A program made the translations under genes and the position numbers. Positions 50,170-59,760 of a stretch of 64,000 nucleotides of DNA are shown here, in pieces (position 1 is the stretch's first letter; every line of letters begins with the position of its first letter). The notes below the pieces were generated by a model. The model made no database searches. It saw nothing but the letters and a program-made list of their open reading frames with translations, and was not told the DNA's origin. Source of the stretch: Cyclobacteriaceae bacterium (GTDB lineage Bacteria; Bacteroidota; Bacteroidia; Cytophagales; Cyclobacteriaceae); the NCBI GenBank assembly GCA_012033595.1, contig JAAUQL010000006.1, positions 1 to 64,000 on the forward strand. The letters are read 5' to 3'.

Positions 50170-50568
50170 CTAATTCATCAAAAGTTTGGCTTGCTCTTCA
50201 GCCCAGGCTTTCAGCATGGCATATTCTTCGTCGCTAGGCTGGGCATCGGGATTTTTCTCTACAAATTTTTTGGGGGGCATTTCCAATTCGTCCACTACCT
50301 CGATAATCTCATCCAATTTCGACACCATTTTTTTGGTGTCAAGCTCATGCATTTTGTCAAACCTAAATTTGGTTTTTGCTTTCAGGTTTTTGCTTTCCCC
50401 GTTGTGGCAATCGTAGCACGACTTGTCAATGATGGACTGTATGTTTTCGGGTACAGCATATGCGGTAGAATCGGCAAGGGTGCCTGGGGCTGATTTGGAT
50501 TTGATTTTTTGAGTAAACGCAGCAATGGCAAATGCACACAAAACGAATAAAATTCCTGACCTGGCCAT
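50170..50568 (-). CDS. Small c-type cytochrome-like protein
   Basis: 132 residues with a signal peptide or anchor (about 1-20) and one haem site CYDCHNG near residue 50. The C-terminal half (LDEIIEVVDELEMPPKKFV) keeps the Met ligand-type motif EMPP seen in cytochrome-c-like domains. The first gene of a three-gene leftward set with a Haem_bd protein and a phosphotriesterase-like lipoprotein. Confidence 0.85.
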   Translation of the reverse strand: MARSGILFVLCAFAIAAFTQKIKSKSAPGTLADSTAYAVPENIQSIIDKSCYDCHNGESKNLKAKTKFRFDKMHELDTKKMVSKLDEIIEVVDELEMPPKKFVEKNPDAQPSDEEYAMLKAWAEEQAKLLMN

Positions 50569-50733
50569 ACGTAGAGGTTTAAAAGTGAATTATACCCTTA
50601 AATTAATTATTTGAATCTTAATTGTGAATGAATTTTCCAATTTAGTATTGCATAATTGAATTAATTAAAAATTTGAGACATTTTCGCAGCACAACGTATT
50701 ATTAGTTATCGCACGGTTTAGCATTACTATATT

Positions 50734-51537
50734 ATGAATAAAGTTGTATTGATCACCGGGGCCTCTTCGGGCATCGGTTTGGCCATCGCCACTTATCTTG
50801 CTCAAAAAGGCCACATCATTTATGGCGCCAGTCGCTCTGCACCTGCCTCAGTACACTTTCGGGCCATCCAGATAGATGTCACCAACCAGGAAAGTGTACA
50901 ACATGCCATTGGACAAATCATGGAAAAGGAAGGTCGCATAGATGTGCTCATAAACAACGCGGGCGTAGGTTCGGTAGGTGCTTTGGAAAAAACCCCAATG
51001 GAAGATATCAAAAAGTCTTTTGAAGTCAACACTTTTGGTGTAGTGCGGCTATGCCAGGCGGTATTGCCCCATATGCGCGCTCAGGGCGCCGGACTCATCA
51101 TTAATATGAGCACATTGGGCTCAGCGATAGGATTGCCCTTCAGGTCGTTTTATAGCGCAAGCAAAGGCGCTATGTCGCTGATTACGGAATCTCTTAGATT
51201 GGAGACAGAGGCTTTTGGCATTAAGGCTTGCACCATTCATCCGGGAGAGGTGCGCACCAATATAGGTGAACATCGCATCGTATCGACCGGCAGGAACGAC
51301 GAAACCTATGGCACAGCGATGGGCAAATCGCTGGATGCCCTCACCGAGGCGCTATTGCATGGCAAAGACCCTGCTTTGTTTGGGCCATTTATCGAAAAAT
51401 TGATCCATGCCAAAAAAGTAAAAAGAAGCTACCGGATAGGCCATTTCCAGGAATTGCTCGGCGTCTGGCTCAAAGGGATTTTGCCTTATTATATTTATGA
51501 ATGGATACTGAGACAATATTTCAAGTCAGAGAATTGA
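50734..51537 (+). CDS. Short-chain dehydrogenase/reductase
   Basis: 267 residues of the classical SDR family: cofactor motif TGASSGIG (residues 7-14), NNAG near 80, catalytic Ser in MSTLGS, and catalytic YSASKGA (Tyr about 142, Lys about 146). The basic residue after the first beta-alpha-beta (ASRSAP) suggests NADP preference. Reads as an independent gene with about 165 bases of spacer before it. Substrate unknown. Confidence 0.93.
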   Translation: MNKVVLITGASSGIGLAIATYLAQKGHIIYGASRSAPASVHFRAIQIDVTNQESVQHAIGQIMEKEGRIDVLINNAGVGSVGALEKTPMEDIKKSFEVNTFGVVRLCQAVLPHMRAQGAGLIINMSTLGSAIGLPFRSFYSASKGAMSLITESLRLETEAFGIKACTIHPGEVRTNIGEHRIVSTGRNDETYGTAMGKSLDALTEALLHGKDPALFGPFIEKLIHAKKVKRSYRIGHFQELLGVWLKGILPYYIYEWILRQYFKSEN

Positions 51538-51599
51538 AGCTAAAAGCCATGCTAATCTCAGAAAACCCAGGCCTCATAGTTCCCGCAAGGTAATGGGGG

Positions 51600-52796
51600 T
51601 CATCGCTTCACCATCTCCACCTGAAGGGGCGAGGCCAGTCGGGCAGCAAAATTTTCCAAATAAGTATCAAATGCACCGGGAAATTCGAATTGATTGCTTT
51701 TTGCCCAGGCATATCCTGCATAATAGGTCAATTCTTTTTGTGGCTCGCAAACCACCAACAGGTTGCTTTGGTCGGTTGCTTCCACACTATTTTCTATGTA
51801 AGTCTTGACAAGTGCCGGATTTACCACAATAGCGGTCGAAAGATAGGAATCGTCCTGAGGCTCCATATATCGAAACCATCCCTGGCTGATATCATAGGCC
51901 GATTCGCCCTTTTTATCATGCATCGATATGCCCAAGGTCACATTGGGCAATGCGTCGGCATTGGCAATGAGTAAGGTGCTTTTGTATAGGTTGCTGCCCA
52001 GATCAATAGAAATCCGTTTAATTTCATCCACCTGCATGCTATCGGCCAGCCAGGTGCCATAGTCCAATTCGAATATGGTTCTGATGGGCCCGTTGGCTAT
52101 TATGCGCCACGATTCAAAATTTTTTGAGGTATGCAATACGCTGTCTTTCCAAATACCTATACCCCCGGTTCCGCGACTATCGCCGACATGGTAGTTGTCG
52201 AGGCCTTCGCCATGATCTTTGTGGTAAGATTTGCCCTCTTCCAGGTCTTGTTTGTACCATTTATCGATGATCGGATAGTCCACCCGCTTGAGCCAGCAAT
52301 CAATTCCGCTGGAGAGCGTGCCACCTTTTGCTCCAGATTCGGTGATTTCCTGTGCTCGGGGTCCATAGGTTCTAAATGCCACCCGGTCGTTTTCCCAGGC
52401 GAAATCGTCGATACGCTCCGGTACAAAACGGCCATAGGTAGAAATGGAAGAAACTGACATGGTATCTGGTTGATCGACTCCATGCAGCATGTATTGCTTG
52501 CTTTCCCCTGCTTCTATATCGCATTGAAAAATCAATTGATCATATTTGCCATCGATATCCAGATCGATCAATTGGCTGCGCACTTGCTCCTGACCGGCGC
52601 TACCTTTCACCATGAGTTGTTCCGGAGAATATACCGCCAACAGATTGTCAAGCAGGCTCAAATCGACTTCAATGGTTTCATTTTGTCTGGCTATATCCAA
52701 TTTGTTGCTTATGTTTATCTCTACTACCGGTGAAGGCTCACACGCGCAAAAAAGTACAATGAACGAAATCGAAAGGGACATTTTAATGGCAGACAT
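51600..52796 (-). CDS. DUF4861 lipoprotein
   Basis: 398 residues with a lipoprotein signal (VLFCAC, Cys about 19-20). The DUF4861 core is seen in YGPRAQEITESGAKGGTLSSGIDCWLKRV, YHVGDSRGTGGIGIW, and WRIIANGPIRTIFELDY. DUF4861 proteins are frequent in Bacteroidota polysaccharide-use loci, often near pectin or rhamnogalacturonan genes, but no PUL genes flank this one. Surface-exposed or periplasmic role is likely; no catalytic residues are claimed. Confidence 0.88.
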   Translation of the reverse strand: MSAIKMSLSISFIVLFCACEPSPVVEINISNKLDIARQNETIEVDLSLLDNLLAVYSPEQLMVKGSAGQEQVRSQLIDLDIDGKYDQLIFQCDIEAGESKQYMLHGVDQPDTMSVSSISTYGRFVPERIDDFAWENDRVAFRTYGPRAQEITESGAKGGTLSSGIDCWLKRVDYPIIDKWYKQDLEEGKSYHKDHGEGLDNYHVGDSRGTGGIGIWKDSVLHTSKNFESWRIIANGPIRTIFELDYGTWLADSMQVDEIKRISIDLGSNLYKSTLLIANADALPNVTLGISMHDKKGESAYDISQGWFRYMEPQDDSYLSTAIVVNPALVKTYIENSVEATDQSNLLVVCEPQKELTYYAGYAWAKSNQFEFPGAFDTYLENFAARLASPLQVEMVKR

Positions 52797-52890
52797 AACA
52801 AACTGGTTTGATAAGAAAAAATGGATATAGGCATTACTGCTCGCAATAAAGTGATTTTTTTGTATTTCTACTACTTTTCATATTTGTAAT

Positions 52891-53748
52891 ATGCACAGCA
52901 ATTTCAAAAGTGAAATCCTTACTTTTCTGCTACTATTATCAAAGGAGGCGGGTTTGCACCTTATCGAAATCGCAGGGCCTGATGACGATTTTTTGTACAT
53001 TCCGAAGATAGACCGAGCCATAATTTTCCATAGCATCGGATTGGCAACCCATGATGAACGGACTGCCTTACACCATCTGCACATCGATGGCAGGCATATA
53101 CCGGTGGTGCATCTTTGGGAAGACCAGTGGCAATACCATACCGCCAAAGTAAAATCACGCCTAAGATCCATGCTTGGCTTGTCAGTGAAGATACACGGAC
53201 GACAAACACGCGTGGTGGAACTAAGGAATGATGAATTGTTGCACTTTTTAAAACAAAATCATATGCATGTGCCCATTAGGGCAAAATATAAATATGGATT
53301 GATGAAGGGTGATCAGCTGGTAGCCGTGATGTCATTTGGCAAAGCGCTGTACATGCACCGCGAAAACGTCCCTTTCGAATCTTTTGAATTGCTGCGCTTT
53401 TGCAATGCCCTCAATCTGACCGTCGTAGGAGGGTTTAGCAAGTTGTTGAGCCACTTTGTCGGCCTGGCCTCTCCAGAGCACATCATGAGCTACATAGATG
53501 CAGACTGGTCTGAGGGACATGCCTTCGCCGCCGTGGGATTCCGGCAGGTGGACACCTTGCCCGAAATGGAGCTGTGGCTCAACCAGAAAACCGGGGAGCG
53601 GGAATATCCGCACATGGTGATGAAAACGCATGAAAAACCCGATAGCATGCTCAGCGACCCAAAAGCACTTCAACTATTTTTGCAAGCGCATGGCTATGCC
53701 AGAGTGTACAACTCGGGGAGCTATAAATATACGCTCAGGTTACGCTAA
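52891..53748 (+). CDS. Unassigned protein with a phage-endonuclease-type C-terminal domain
   Basis: 285 residues. The region about 130-250 contains KYGLMKGDQLVAVMSFG, ELLRFCNALNLTVVGGFSKLL, IMSYIDADWSEGHAFAAVGF, a pattern often seen in phage and homing-endonuclease-associated proteins (SKLLKHF ... SYADRRWSNG ... GF). The first 100 residues resemble a Vsr-like endonuclease shape only loosely (HHLHIDGRHIPVVHLWEDQW). No mobile element surrounds it, so it may be a domesticated chromosomal version. Function unknown. Confidence 0.6.
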   Translation: MHSNFKSEILTFLLLLSKEAGLHLIEIAGPDDDFLYIPKIDRAIIFHSIGLATHDERTALHHLHIDGRHIPVVHLWEDQWQYHTAKVKSRLRSMLGLSVKIHGRQTRVVELRNDELLHFLKQNHMHVPIRAKYKYGLMKGDQLVAVMSFGKALYMHRENVPFESFELLRFCNALNLTVVGGFSKLLSHFVGLASPEHIMSYIDADWSEGHAFAAVGFRQVDTLPEMELWLNQKTGEREYPHMVMKTHEKPDSMLSDPKALQLFLQAHGYARVYNSGSYKYTLRLR

Positions 53749-53791
53749 CCCAGGGATGCCTGCAAAGGGAAATATTTGCTGAACGGCTTTT

Positions 53792-54634
53792 CTATTTACC
53801 TACCAGTTCAGGATGTTCCGAGTGGATCAATTGTGAAATTTCCTCATCGAACTGTGCCAGATAAAGTGTCTTGGCTTCTGAAAGTGCTTCTATGGTGAGG
53901 CCTTTGGCTCCCCTCAGATCTGCCTTGTAGAGGTTGGCATTGGTAAAATCTGACCCGGTAAGGTATGCTCCCTGCAAATTGGCCTCCATCAGAAAGGCAT
54001 TGGTAAAGTCTGCCTTGATCAAAAAGGCCTTTTCAAAGTTGGCTTTTATGAGATAGGTATCTCTGAATATAGCTCCATTGGCATAGGCCTTGCAAAGTAG
54101 CGACTGGTTCATATTGCAGTTCTCAAAATTGGTCTGGTTGAGGCGTGCACCTTCCAGGTTTACATCTATCAAGGCAGAATTGAAGAGGTTGGCATAGTTC
54201 AGGTTGGCACCGATCAACTTTACGTAATTGAGATTGGTTTTTACCAGATACGAATGTGCCAGGTTGATATTGTACAGTTTGTGGCGGTTTAGCCGCTTGA
54301 TGTTTCCTACCGTCCTGAATGCCGCCTCTTGCGATTCCCAAAGCCGAAAGTCATCGATCTCATCTTTGTAGGCCCTGATCCTCGACCTTTTTTCCCCGGT
54401 TTTATTTAGCCAGAATATCAAAATACCGATCACGGCTATGTCGAAGATCATGCCGTGGGCTTCGGCAAGCACCTGGCCATAAAAGGAGTAGAAGTTGTCG
54501 CGATAGTAAGTGGCACTAAGGCTAAGCACAATGACGCTTACAAAAACCAGTACAATGGTAGAAGTCAAAATGGGTTTTTCTGATATAGAATAAACCTTTT
54601 TTCCCAATTCATTTATCCACTCGTTAAGTTTCAT
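53792..54634 (-). CDS. Pentapeptide-repeat membrane protein
   Basis: 280 residues. Two helices (about 22-43 and 60-82) are followed by tandem A(N/D)LXX five-residue repeats over about 115-265 (LIGANLNYANLFNSALIDVN, then ADFTNAFLMEANLQGAYLTG and ANLYKADLRGAKGL), which fold as a right-handed quadrilateral beta-helix. The repeat part is cytosolic or periplasmic beside the membrane anchor. Roles of such proteins vary (for example, gyrase protection in soluble types), so none is claimed. Confidence 0.92.
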   Translation of the reverse strand: MKLNEWINELGKKVYSISEKPILTSTIVLVFVSVIVLSLSATYYRDNFYSFYGQVLAEAHGMIFDIAVIGILIFWLNKTGEKRSRIRAYKDEIDDFRLWESQEAAFRTVGNIKRLNRHKLYNINLAHSYLVKTNLNYVKLIGANLNYANLFNSALIDVNLEGARLNQTNFENCNMNQSLLCKAYANGAIFRDTYLIKANFEKAFLIKADFTNAFLMEANLQGAYLTGSDFTNANLYKADLRGAKGLTIEALSEAKTLYLAQFDEEISQLIHSEHPELVGK

Positions 54635-54665
54635 CTATTCCACCTTAATAGCCCCTTCATTATTC

Positions 54666-55604
54666 TCACACTAATTTAAGTGCTTTAATTTTTTCGCCAA
54701 GTGTTTCACTGATTTTAATATAAGACTCTACAGTCCAGCCGGCTACATGGGGCGAAAACAGCACATTGTCCATCTCAAAGAGGGTCGCCATGTGCTTTTC
54801 CTGAGCTTCAGTAAGTTTCGACATTTTTTCATTCTCTAGCACATCCAGACCCGCAGCCAGTATTTTTCCCGAGTTTAGGTATTTTACCAGGGTTTCCAAT
54901 GGCAATATTTCGCCTCGTGCTGTATTGAGTAAGATAATGTTGTTTTTAAAACTTTCTATAAACGGATCATTGACCATAAACCGGGTCTCCGCCGTGAGGG
55001 GAACATGAAAGCTCACGATATCGGCACGGTCAAAGAATTCCTCCAGACTTACTTCTTCGACGTTGTCGTTGCCAAAACCAGATTTATATTTATCGTAGGC
55101 GATTACCTTACAACCAAAGCCCGCCAAACGGCTCGAAACGGCCTCGCCCATGTAGCCAAAACCAAAAATACCGAAGGTTCGGTGTTTCAATTCCACTCCC
55201 CTGTTGCCTTCGCGATCCCAGGTTTTATGTCTGATCTGCAAATCCGCCACGCGCAATTTGTTGATCAGATTAAGCAACATACCCAGGGTGTGTTCTGCCA
55301 CTGCATCCCGGTTGCCTTCCGGGGCGTTGAGCAGCACAATGTTGCGGCTCTCGGCAAATTCCACATCGACCAGATCCATACCCGCGCCCGACCGGGCAAT
55401 AAATTTCAGGTTTTCGCCGGCGAGTATCAGTTCTTTGTCTGCCGGAGTTTTGCTTCTCATGATCACCCCGGTGTAGGCTTTGAGCGATTGCAATATACCC
55501 ATGCGATCTATTTTGGGCAGATAATGTACTTCGTAGCCGGCATCTTCGAGCATGGGGATGATACATTCATGTATAGATTCGGTTATCAGTATTTTTGGTT
55601 TCAT
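54666..55604 (-). CDS. D-2-hydroxyacid dehydrogenase
   Basis: 312 residues of the SerA-like family. The NAD site is GIFGFGYMGEAV (about 142-153), and the catalytic trio is Arg in NTARGEIL, Glu in LDVLENE, and His in SPHVAGWT. It lacks the C-terminal regulatory domain of long phosphoglycerate dehydrogenases, so it is of the short type. Substrate (3-phosphoglycerate, glyoxylate or another acid) cannot be told. Follows mgtE downstream on the same strand. Confidence 0.9.
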   Translation of the reverse strand: MKPKILITESIHECIIPMLEDAGYEVHYLPKIDRMGILQSLKAYTGVIMRSKTPADKELILAGENLKFIARSGAGMDLVDVEFAESRNIVLLNAPEGNRDAVAEHTLGMLLNLINKLRVADLQIRHKTWDREGNRGVELKHRTFGIFGFGYMGEAVSSRLAGFGCKVIAYDKYKSGFGNDNVEEVSLEEFFDRADIVSFHVPLTAETRFMVNDPFIESFKNNIILLNTARGEILPLETLVKYLNSGKILAAGLDVLENEKMSKLTEAQEKHMATLFEMDNVLFSPHVAGWTVESYIKISETLGEKIKALKLV

Positions 55605-55651
55605 GTCGTCGTTAAAGCAATAGTTAAAGTTTGATTATGGATTAAGATTAT

Positions 55652-57013
55652 TTAAAACTGGTATAAGAGGTGGGCCACCATAAAATACACCCCAAGGCCG
55701 ATCAGGTCGATGGTGGTGGTGATAAAGGGCCCTGATGCCAATGCGGGGTTAAAGCCCATCTTGTCGAGTACCAGTGGGATAAGCGTGCCTAAAAGCGAGG
55801 CGAGTATCACGACTGTGAACAGGGCACAACCTACAATAAAGGCCAACTTGCTGTCATAAGAAAAATACACGAAAACATACACAAGCCCGGCCAGAACCAG
55901 CCCGTTCAGGATGGCAACAAATATGGTTTTGAAAAATTTTTGCCACAGGCTCGATTCGAAAACGTTGATAGAAGCGAGACTTTGAACAACCAAAGCCGAC
56001 GATTGGATACCCACATTGCCCCCCGTGGCTATAATGAGCGGAATAAAAAACGCCAATGAGGCAACCTTGAGCAGGTCTTCTTCAAAAAAACCAATAAAAC
56101 GGGCTCCGGTCAGTCCACCGATCAAGCCTATGATGAGCCAGGGCAGGCGGGCGCGTGACAGTACCCACACACTATCATCTTCCTCTACATCTTCGGCAAT
56201 ACCCGCCATCAGTATCCTTTCCTGATCGGCTATTTCCGTTATTACGTCAATAATATCATCGACGGTGATTCGGCCTACCAGCTTTCCCTGCACATTGATA
56301 ACCGGCACCGACTCCAGGTCATATTTCTGGATGAGTTCGGCTATTTCTTCTTCCTTTTGGTAGGTATAGATAGAAATCACGTCCGACTTGTATATGTCGG
56401 CGATTTTTGCATTGGATTTGGCAATAATAATTTCCTTGAGCGATACCCGCCCCAGGAGGGTGTCGTTGTCGTCAACCACATACACCCCGTATATTTTTTC
56501 TACATTTTCGGCCTGTCGGCGAATCTCTGCGACGCACTCCACCACATTCCAGTTCACATTGGCCTTGATCAATTCCTTGGCCATTAGGCCGCCGGCACAG
56601 TCTTCATCGTAGCGTAAGAGCTCTATAATGTGGCTGGCCTTTTCAGGGCTTTTAATATTGGCAATGACTTCTTCCCTGACCTTTACCGGCAGTTCATTGA
56701 GTATATCGGCGGCATTGTCAGTCTCTATGTTGTCGATATAATCGGCAATTTCATGTGGTTTGAATACCGTCAGAAATTTAGATCGCGTATATTCATCGAG
56801 GTCTTCGATGACGGCAGAAGCCACATCTTTGTCGAGCAGTTGCAACACCAGTTTCGATTGGTCGGCACTGAGTTCTTCGAGGAGCGAAGACACATCTTCG
56901 TGGCGTACCTGTTCGAGGCTTTCGCGGATAAAGGCAAAATCACCGGCCTCAATGGCTTCTAATATCCGCTCGAGGAATTCCTGCGTGAGTTCGAATGGGG
57001 CTACTTTTTCCAA
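55652..57013 (-). CDS. mgtE: Magnesium transporter MgtE
   Basis: 453 residues. The N-terminal MgtE_N superhelix (about 15-125, with DVSSLLEELSADQSKLVLQLL) is followed by two CBS domains (about 130-255, with YDLESVPVINVQGKLVGRIT) and a C-terminal membrane part of five helices (about 290-450), including GNVGIQSSALVVQSLA, the pore-forming motif with the ion-conduction residues. Normal length. It imports Mg2+ when the cytosolic gate senses low Mg2+. Its 5' end overlaps rsmA's 3' end by 13 bases. Confidence 0.95.
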   Translation of the reverse strand: MEKVAPFELTQEFLERILEAIEAGDFAFIRESLEQVRHEDVSSLLEELSADQSKLVLQLLDKDVASAVIEDLDEYTRSKFLTVFKPHEIADYIDNIETDNAADILNELPVKVREEVIANIKSPEKASHIIELLRYDEDCAGGLMAKELIKANVNWNVVECVAEIRRQAENVEKIYGVYVVDDNDTLLGRVSLKEIIIAKSNAKIADIYKSDVISIYTYQKEEEIAELIQKYDLESVPVINVQGKLVGRITVDDIIDVITEIADQERILMAGIAEDVEEDDSVWVLSRARLPWLIIGLIGGLTGARFIGFFEEDLLKVASLAFFIPLIIATGGNVGIQSSALVVQSLASINVFESSLWQKFFKTIFVAILNGLVLAGLVYVFVYFSYDSKLAFIVGCALFTVVILASLLGTLIPLVLDKMGFNPALASGPFITTTIDLIGLGVYFMVAHLLYQF

Positions 57014-57783
57014 AGCTCGATTTTTTTTGTCAAATGTATAAAATCATCCACGGATAGTTGTTCGGCCCGTTTGTCAAAAATGGGATCCATGGTAATTTCT
57101 ACTGGCAAAAGTATCGGTTTTAGGGCATTGCGCAATGTCTTACGCCTGTTTTGGAAACCCTGTTTTACTATTTTTTTAAAAAGATCTTCATCGCACCCCA
57201 GGGTAAGCTCTTCTTTGCGGCTGAGCCTGATCACTGCCGAATCTACCTTAGGCGGCGGAATAAATACCCCTGGCGAGACTTTGAACAACAATTTGGCATG
57301 GTAATACGCTCCGATCAAAACGCTCAATATGCCATAAGTTTTGTTGCCATGTGGCGCACATATACGGTCTGCTACTTCTTTTTGTATCATGCACACCACT
57401 TCCTTCACTTGATGACGCTGATCGATGATGCGAAAAAATATCTGACTGGAAATATTGTATGGGAAATTGCCAATAATGGAAAGGTCTTCGGAGGTCATAT
57501 CTGCAAGCTGAAGTTTCAAAAAATCGCCTTCGATGATTTGAAGTGCGTTCTGATCAAAATTTGCGCGCAGGTATGCGACAGATTCCCGGTCTATTTCTAT
57601 GAGCATAAGCTTGCGCCCCCGCTCCTGCATCAAATATTTGGTAAGCACACCGGTACCAGGCCCTATTTCGAGCACCGTTTCCTGTGCCGACGACTCGTTC
57701 AGGGCAGTGGCAATTTTATGTGCTATGTTTTGATCTTTGAGGAAATGTTGACCCAAAAACTTTTTTGGCCTTACTTCATGCAT
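57001..57783 (-). CDS. rsmA: 16S rRNA dimethyladenosine transferase
   Basis: 260 residues from MHEVRPKKFLGQHFLKD, the canonical start; the longer frame adds non-family sequence. SAM motif EIGPGTGVLTKYLM (about 40-55), catalytic NFPYNISSQIFF (the N-[LF]-PY motif, here NFPY), and a C-terminal domain with FQNRRKTLRNALK. RsmA (KsgA) dimethylates two adenines near the 3' end of 16S rRNA. Its stop overlaps the mgtE start. Confidence 0.95.
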   Translation of the reverse strand: MHEVRPKKFLGQHFLKDQNIAHKIATALNESSAQETVLEIGPGTGVLTKYLMQERGRKLMLIEIDRESVAYLRANFDQNALQIIEGDFLKLQLADMTSEDLSIIGNFPYNISSQIFFRIIDQRHQVKEVVCMIQKEVADRICAPHGNKTYGILSVLIGAYYHAKLLFKVSPGVFIPPPKVDSAVIRLSRKEELTLGCDEDLFKKIVKQGFQNRRKTLRNALKPILLPVEITMDPIFDKRAEQLSVDDFIHLTKKIELWKK

Positions 57784-57885
57784 ATTATATTTACGTCTAA
57801 ATTGCAGCTGCAAATTGCAGATTATTCTGAGCAATCAGGTTTCATTCATCAAAAAATATAGATTTTCACCTACCGCAAGCCATCT

Positions 57886-58923
57886 ATGGAAGCAGCACAA
57901 AAAAGAAATAAAGCAGATAAGCCCGTCATCGGCATCAGTATTGGCGACATCAATGGCATAGGTCCGGAAGTGATCATCAAAGCACTGGCCGACCAGCGTG
58001 TGCTCGACCACGTGACTCCGGTGGTATTCGGCTCGGCCAAAGTGCTCTCCTACTACCGCAAGCTGTTGAAATTTGATGATTTTCATTTTACCCAAATCAA
58101 AAACATAGATGAATTGAGCCCCAAAAAGGTGAACGTGATCAATTGCTGGAATGAGTTGGTGGAGATCAAAACAGGGCAAGTGACCAAAGAGGCGGGCAAC
58201 TGTGCGTATTTGGCATTACGGGAAGCGATCAACTACCTGAAGGAAGACAAAATCGATGCAATTGTCACGGCGCCTATCAATAAGAAAAACATACAAAGGC
58301 CAGACTTTAACTTTGTAGGCCATACTGATTTTGTTAGTGAGGAGCTGGGCACCAAAGAAAATCTGATGCTGATGGTAGCCGAAGAATTGCGCGTCGGGGT
58401 GGTTACCGCCCATGTGCCCATTGGCGAAGTGAGCGCCGGCCTAAGCAAAGAAACCATAGAGAGCAAGCTCAATATTTTGCTCAATACCCTCAAAAAAGAC
58501 TTTGGAATCAACAAGCCCCGGGTGGCCTTGCTCGGGCTCAATCCACATGCCGGCGAAGAAGGATTGCTGGGTCGGGAAGAGCAGGACATCATTTCACCAT
58601 TGATAAAAGACTACAAAGACAGAGGACATCTGGTCTTTGGACCTTTTCCTGCCGATGGTTTTTTTGGTACCATGCAACAGAAAAAATTTGATGCCATACT
58701 GGCCATGTATCACGACCAGGGTCTTATCCCCTTTAAGATGCTTGCGTTTGAGCATGGGGTCAATTTTACTGCTGGCATTCCCAAAGTACGCACCTCCCCC
58801 GACCATGGCACCGCCTATGGCATAGCCGGAAAAAATGAAGCTGACCCCCTGTCGATGCGCGAAGCAATTTATTTGGCATCTAACACGGTAAAAATCAGGA
58901 ACATGAATGAGGGAAACGATTAA
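57886..58923 (+). CDS. pdxA: 4-hydroxythreonine-4-phosphate dehydrogenase
   Basis: 345 residues. Opening IGISIGDINGIGPEVIIKAL, substrate residues in HTDFVSEELG, VPIGEVSAGLS, LGLNPHAGEEG and the metal-ligand segment MYHDQGLIPFKMLAF, then FTAGIPKVRTSPDHGTAYGIAGK. This is the normal length and order of PdxA, which oxidises 4-phosphohydroxy-threonine in pyridoxal phosphate synthesis. It is divergent from rsmA and lies before the yceD-rpmF-efp-acc group. Confidence 0.96.
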   Translation: MEAAQKRNKADKPVIGISIGDINGIGPEVIIKALADQRVLDHVTPVVFGSAKVLSYYRKLLKFDDFHFTQIKNIDELSPKKVNVINCWNELVEIKTGQVTKEAGNCAYLALREAINYLKEDKIDAIVTAPINKKNIQRPDFNFVGHTDFVSEELGTKENLMLMVAEELRVGVVTAHVPIGEVSAGLSKETIESKLNILLNTLKKDFGINKPRVALLGLNPHAGEEGLLGREEQDIISPLIKDYKDRGHLVFGPFPADGFFGTMQQKKFDAILAMYHDQGLIPFKMLAFEHGVNFTAGIPKVRTSPDHGTAYGIAGKNEADPLSMREAIYLASNTVKIRNMNEGND

Positions 58924-58962
58924 ATAAATATATTTTTCTTTATTTTTTAAATTTAATATATC

Positions 58963-58970
58963 TAAATTTG
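58963..58970 (+). promoter_or_regulatory. Possible -7 element of the yceD-rpmF promoter
   Basis: TAAATTTG fits the Bacteroidota TAnnTTTG hexamer class and lies 22 bases before the yceD ATG. A clean TTG at the expected distance is not visible, so confidence is low. Confidence 0.4.
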
Positions 58971-58992
58971 CGCTCTGAAAAATTGGGAGGGG

Positions 58993-59511
58993 ATGAAATT
59001 GCTCAAAAACTTCGATATTGACATATCAAAATTAAACTTGGGGCGGTTTGAATATTCTTTTCAGATACAAGATTCGTTCTTTGAATTGTTTGATCACAGT
59101 ATCCTGGATCAGGGAAAGCTAGAGGCCAAAGTGGTATTGGAAAAAAACAGTACCTTTATCAATCTGCATTTCCATATCACAGGAAGCACCAGGCTGGTAT
59201 GCGACCGCAGTCTCGATGTATTTGACTATGCGCTTGAAACAGAAAATGAGCTTGTGCTGAGATACGGGGAAGAAGACATGGTGCTGTCGGAGGAGATAGA
59301 GATTATCTCAGATAAAACCCAGACCATCAACGTGGCCAACTATATATATGAGTTTATAAGTGTGGCCATACCGATGAAAAAACTGCATCCGCGCTATGCC
59401 AATGAGCCTGAAGCTGATCAAATAATCTATTCATCGGAAGATGAGCATCAAGAAGAACCTGAAATTGACCCAAGGTGGAGTGAATTAAAAAAATTAAAGC
59501 ATAAAGAATAA
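58993..59511 (+). CDS. YceD/DUF177 family protein
   Basis: 172 residues with the DUF177 pattern: FHITGSTRLVCDRSLDVFDYALE, YEFISVAIPMKKLHPR, and the closing DPRWSELKKLK. It directly precedes rpmF (ribosomal protein L32), an arrangement seen in many bacteria, and both probably share a transcript. Plant and bacterial relatives are linked to 23S rRNA processing; the exact role is not settled. Confidence 0.9.
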   Translation: MKLLKNFDIDISKLNLGRFEYSFQIQDSFFELFDHSILDQGKLEAKVVLEKNSTFINLHFHITGSTRLVCDRSLDVFDYALETENELVLRYGEEDMVLSEEIEIISDKTQTINVANYIYEFISVAIPMKKLHPRYANEPEADQIIYSSEDEHQEEPEIDPRWSELKKLKHKE

Positions 59512-59522
59512 AAAAGTAAGCT

Positions 59523-59714
59523 ATGGCACATCCTAAAAGAAAAATCTCGAGAACCAGAAGGGACAAGCGCAGAACGCACAAGAAATTGACAGAGAAAAAT
59601 TTGGTGGTTTGCCCAACTACAGGAGAACTTCATATGCCGCACAGGGCATTCTGGTACGAGGGTAAACTCTACTACAAAGGCAAATTAGTAATGGAGAAAG
59701 AGGTATTGGCCTAA
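59523..59714 (+). CDS. rpmF: 50S ribosomal protein L32
   Basis: 63 residues beginning [21 protein letters not shown], basic and of the standard length. [13 protein letters not shown] is the central part; the classic four-Cys zinc ribbon is not present (a single Cys), as in zinc-independent types. It follows yceD by 11 bases and is followed by a hairpin with a T-run. Confidence 0.95.
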   Translation: MAHPKRKISRTRRDKRRTHKKLTEKNLVVCPTTGELHMPHRAFWYEGKLYYKGKLVMEKEVLA

Positions 59715-59740
59715 AAAAATGTCAAACCAGTAAAAATCTA

Positions 59741-59760
59741 GGGAACGTGAGTTCCCTTTT
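59741..59760 (+). terminator. Rho-independent terminator after rpmF
   Basis: GGGAAC-GTGA-GTTCCC is a perfect 6-bp hairpin (59741-59756) directly followed by TTTT. It lies 27 bases after the rpmF stop, ending the yceD-rpmF transcript. The space from here to efp (59761-59939) shows no gene. Confidence 0.75.

Noticed and set aside
57151..57861. 236-codon rightward frame
   Set aside because: Antisense to rsmA; rsmA motifs are complete in the opposite frame.
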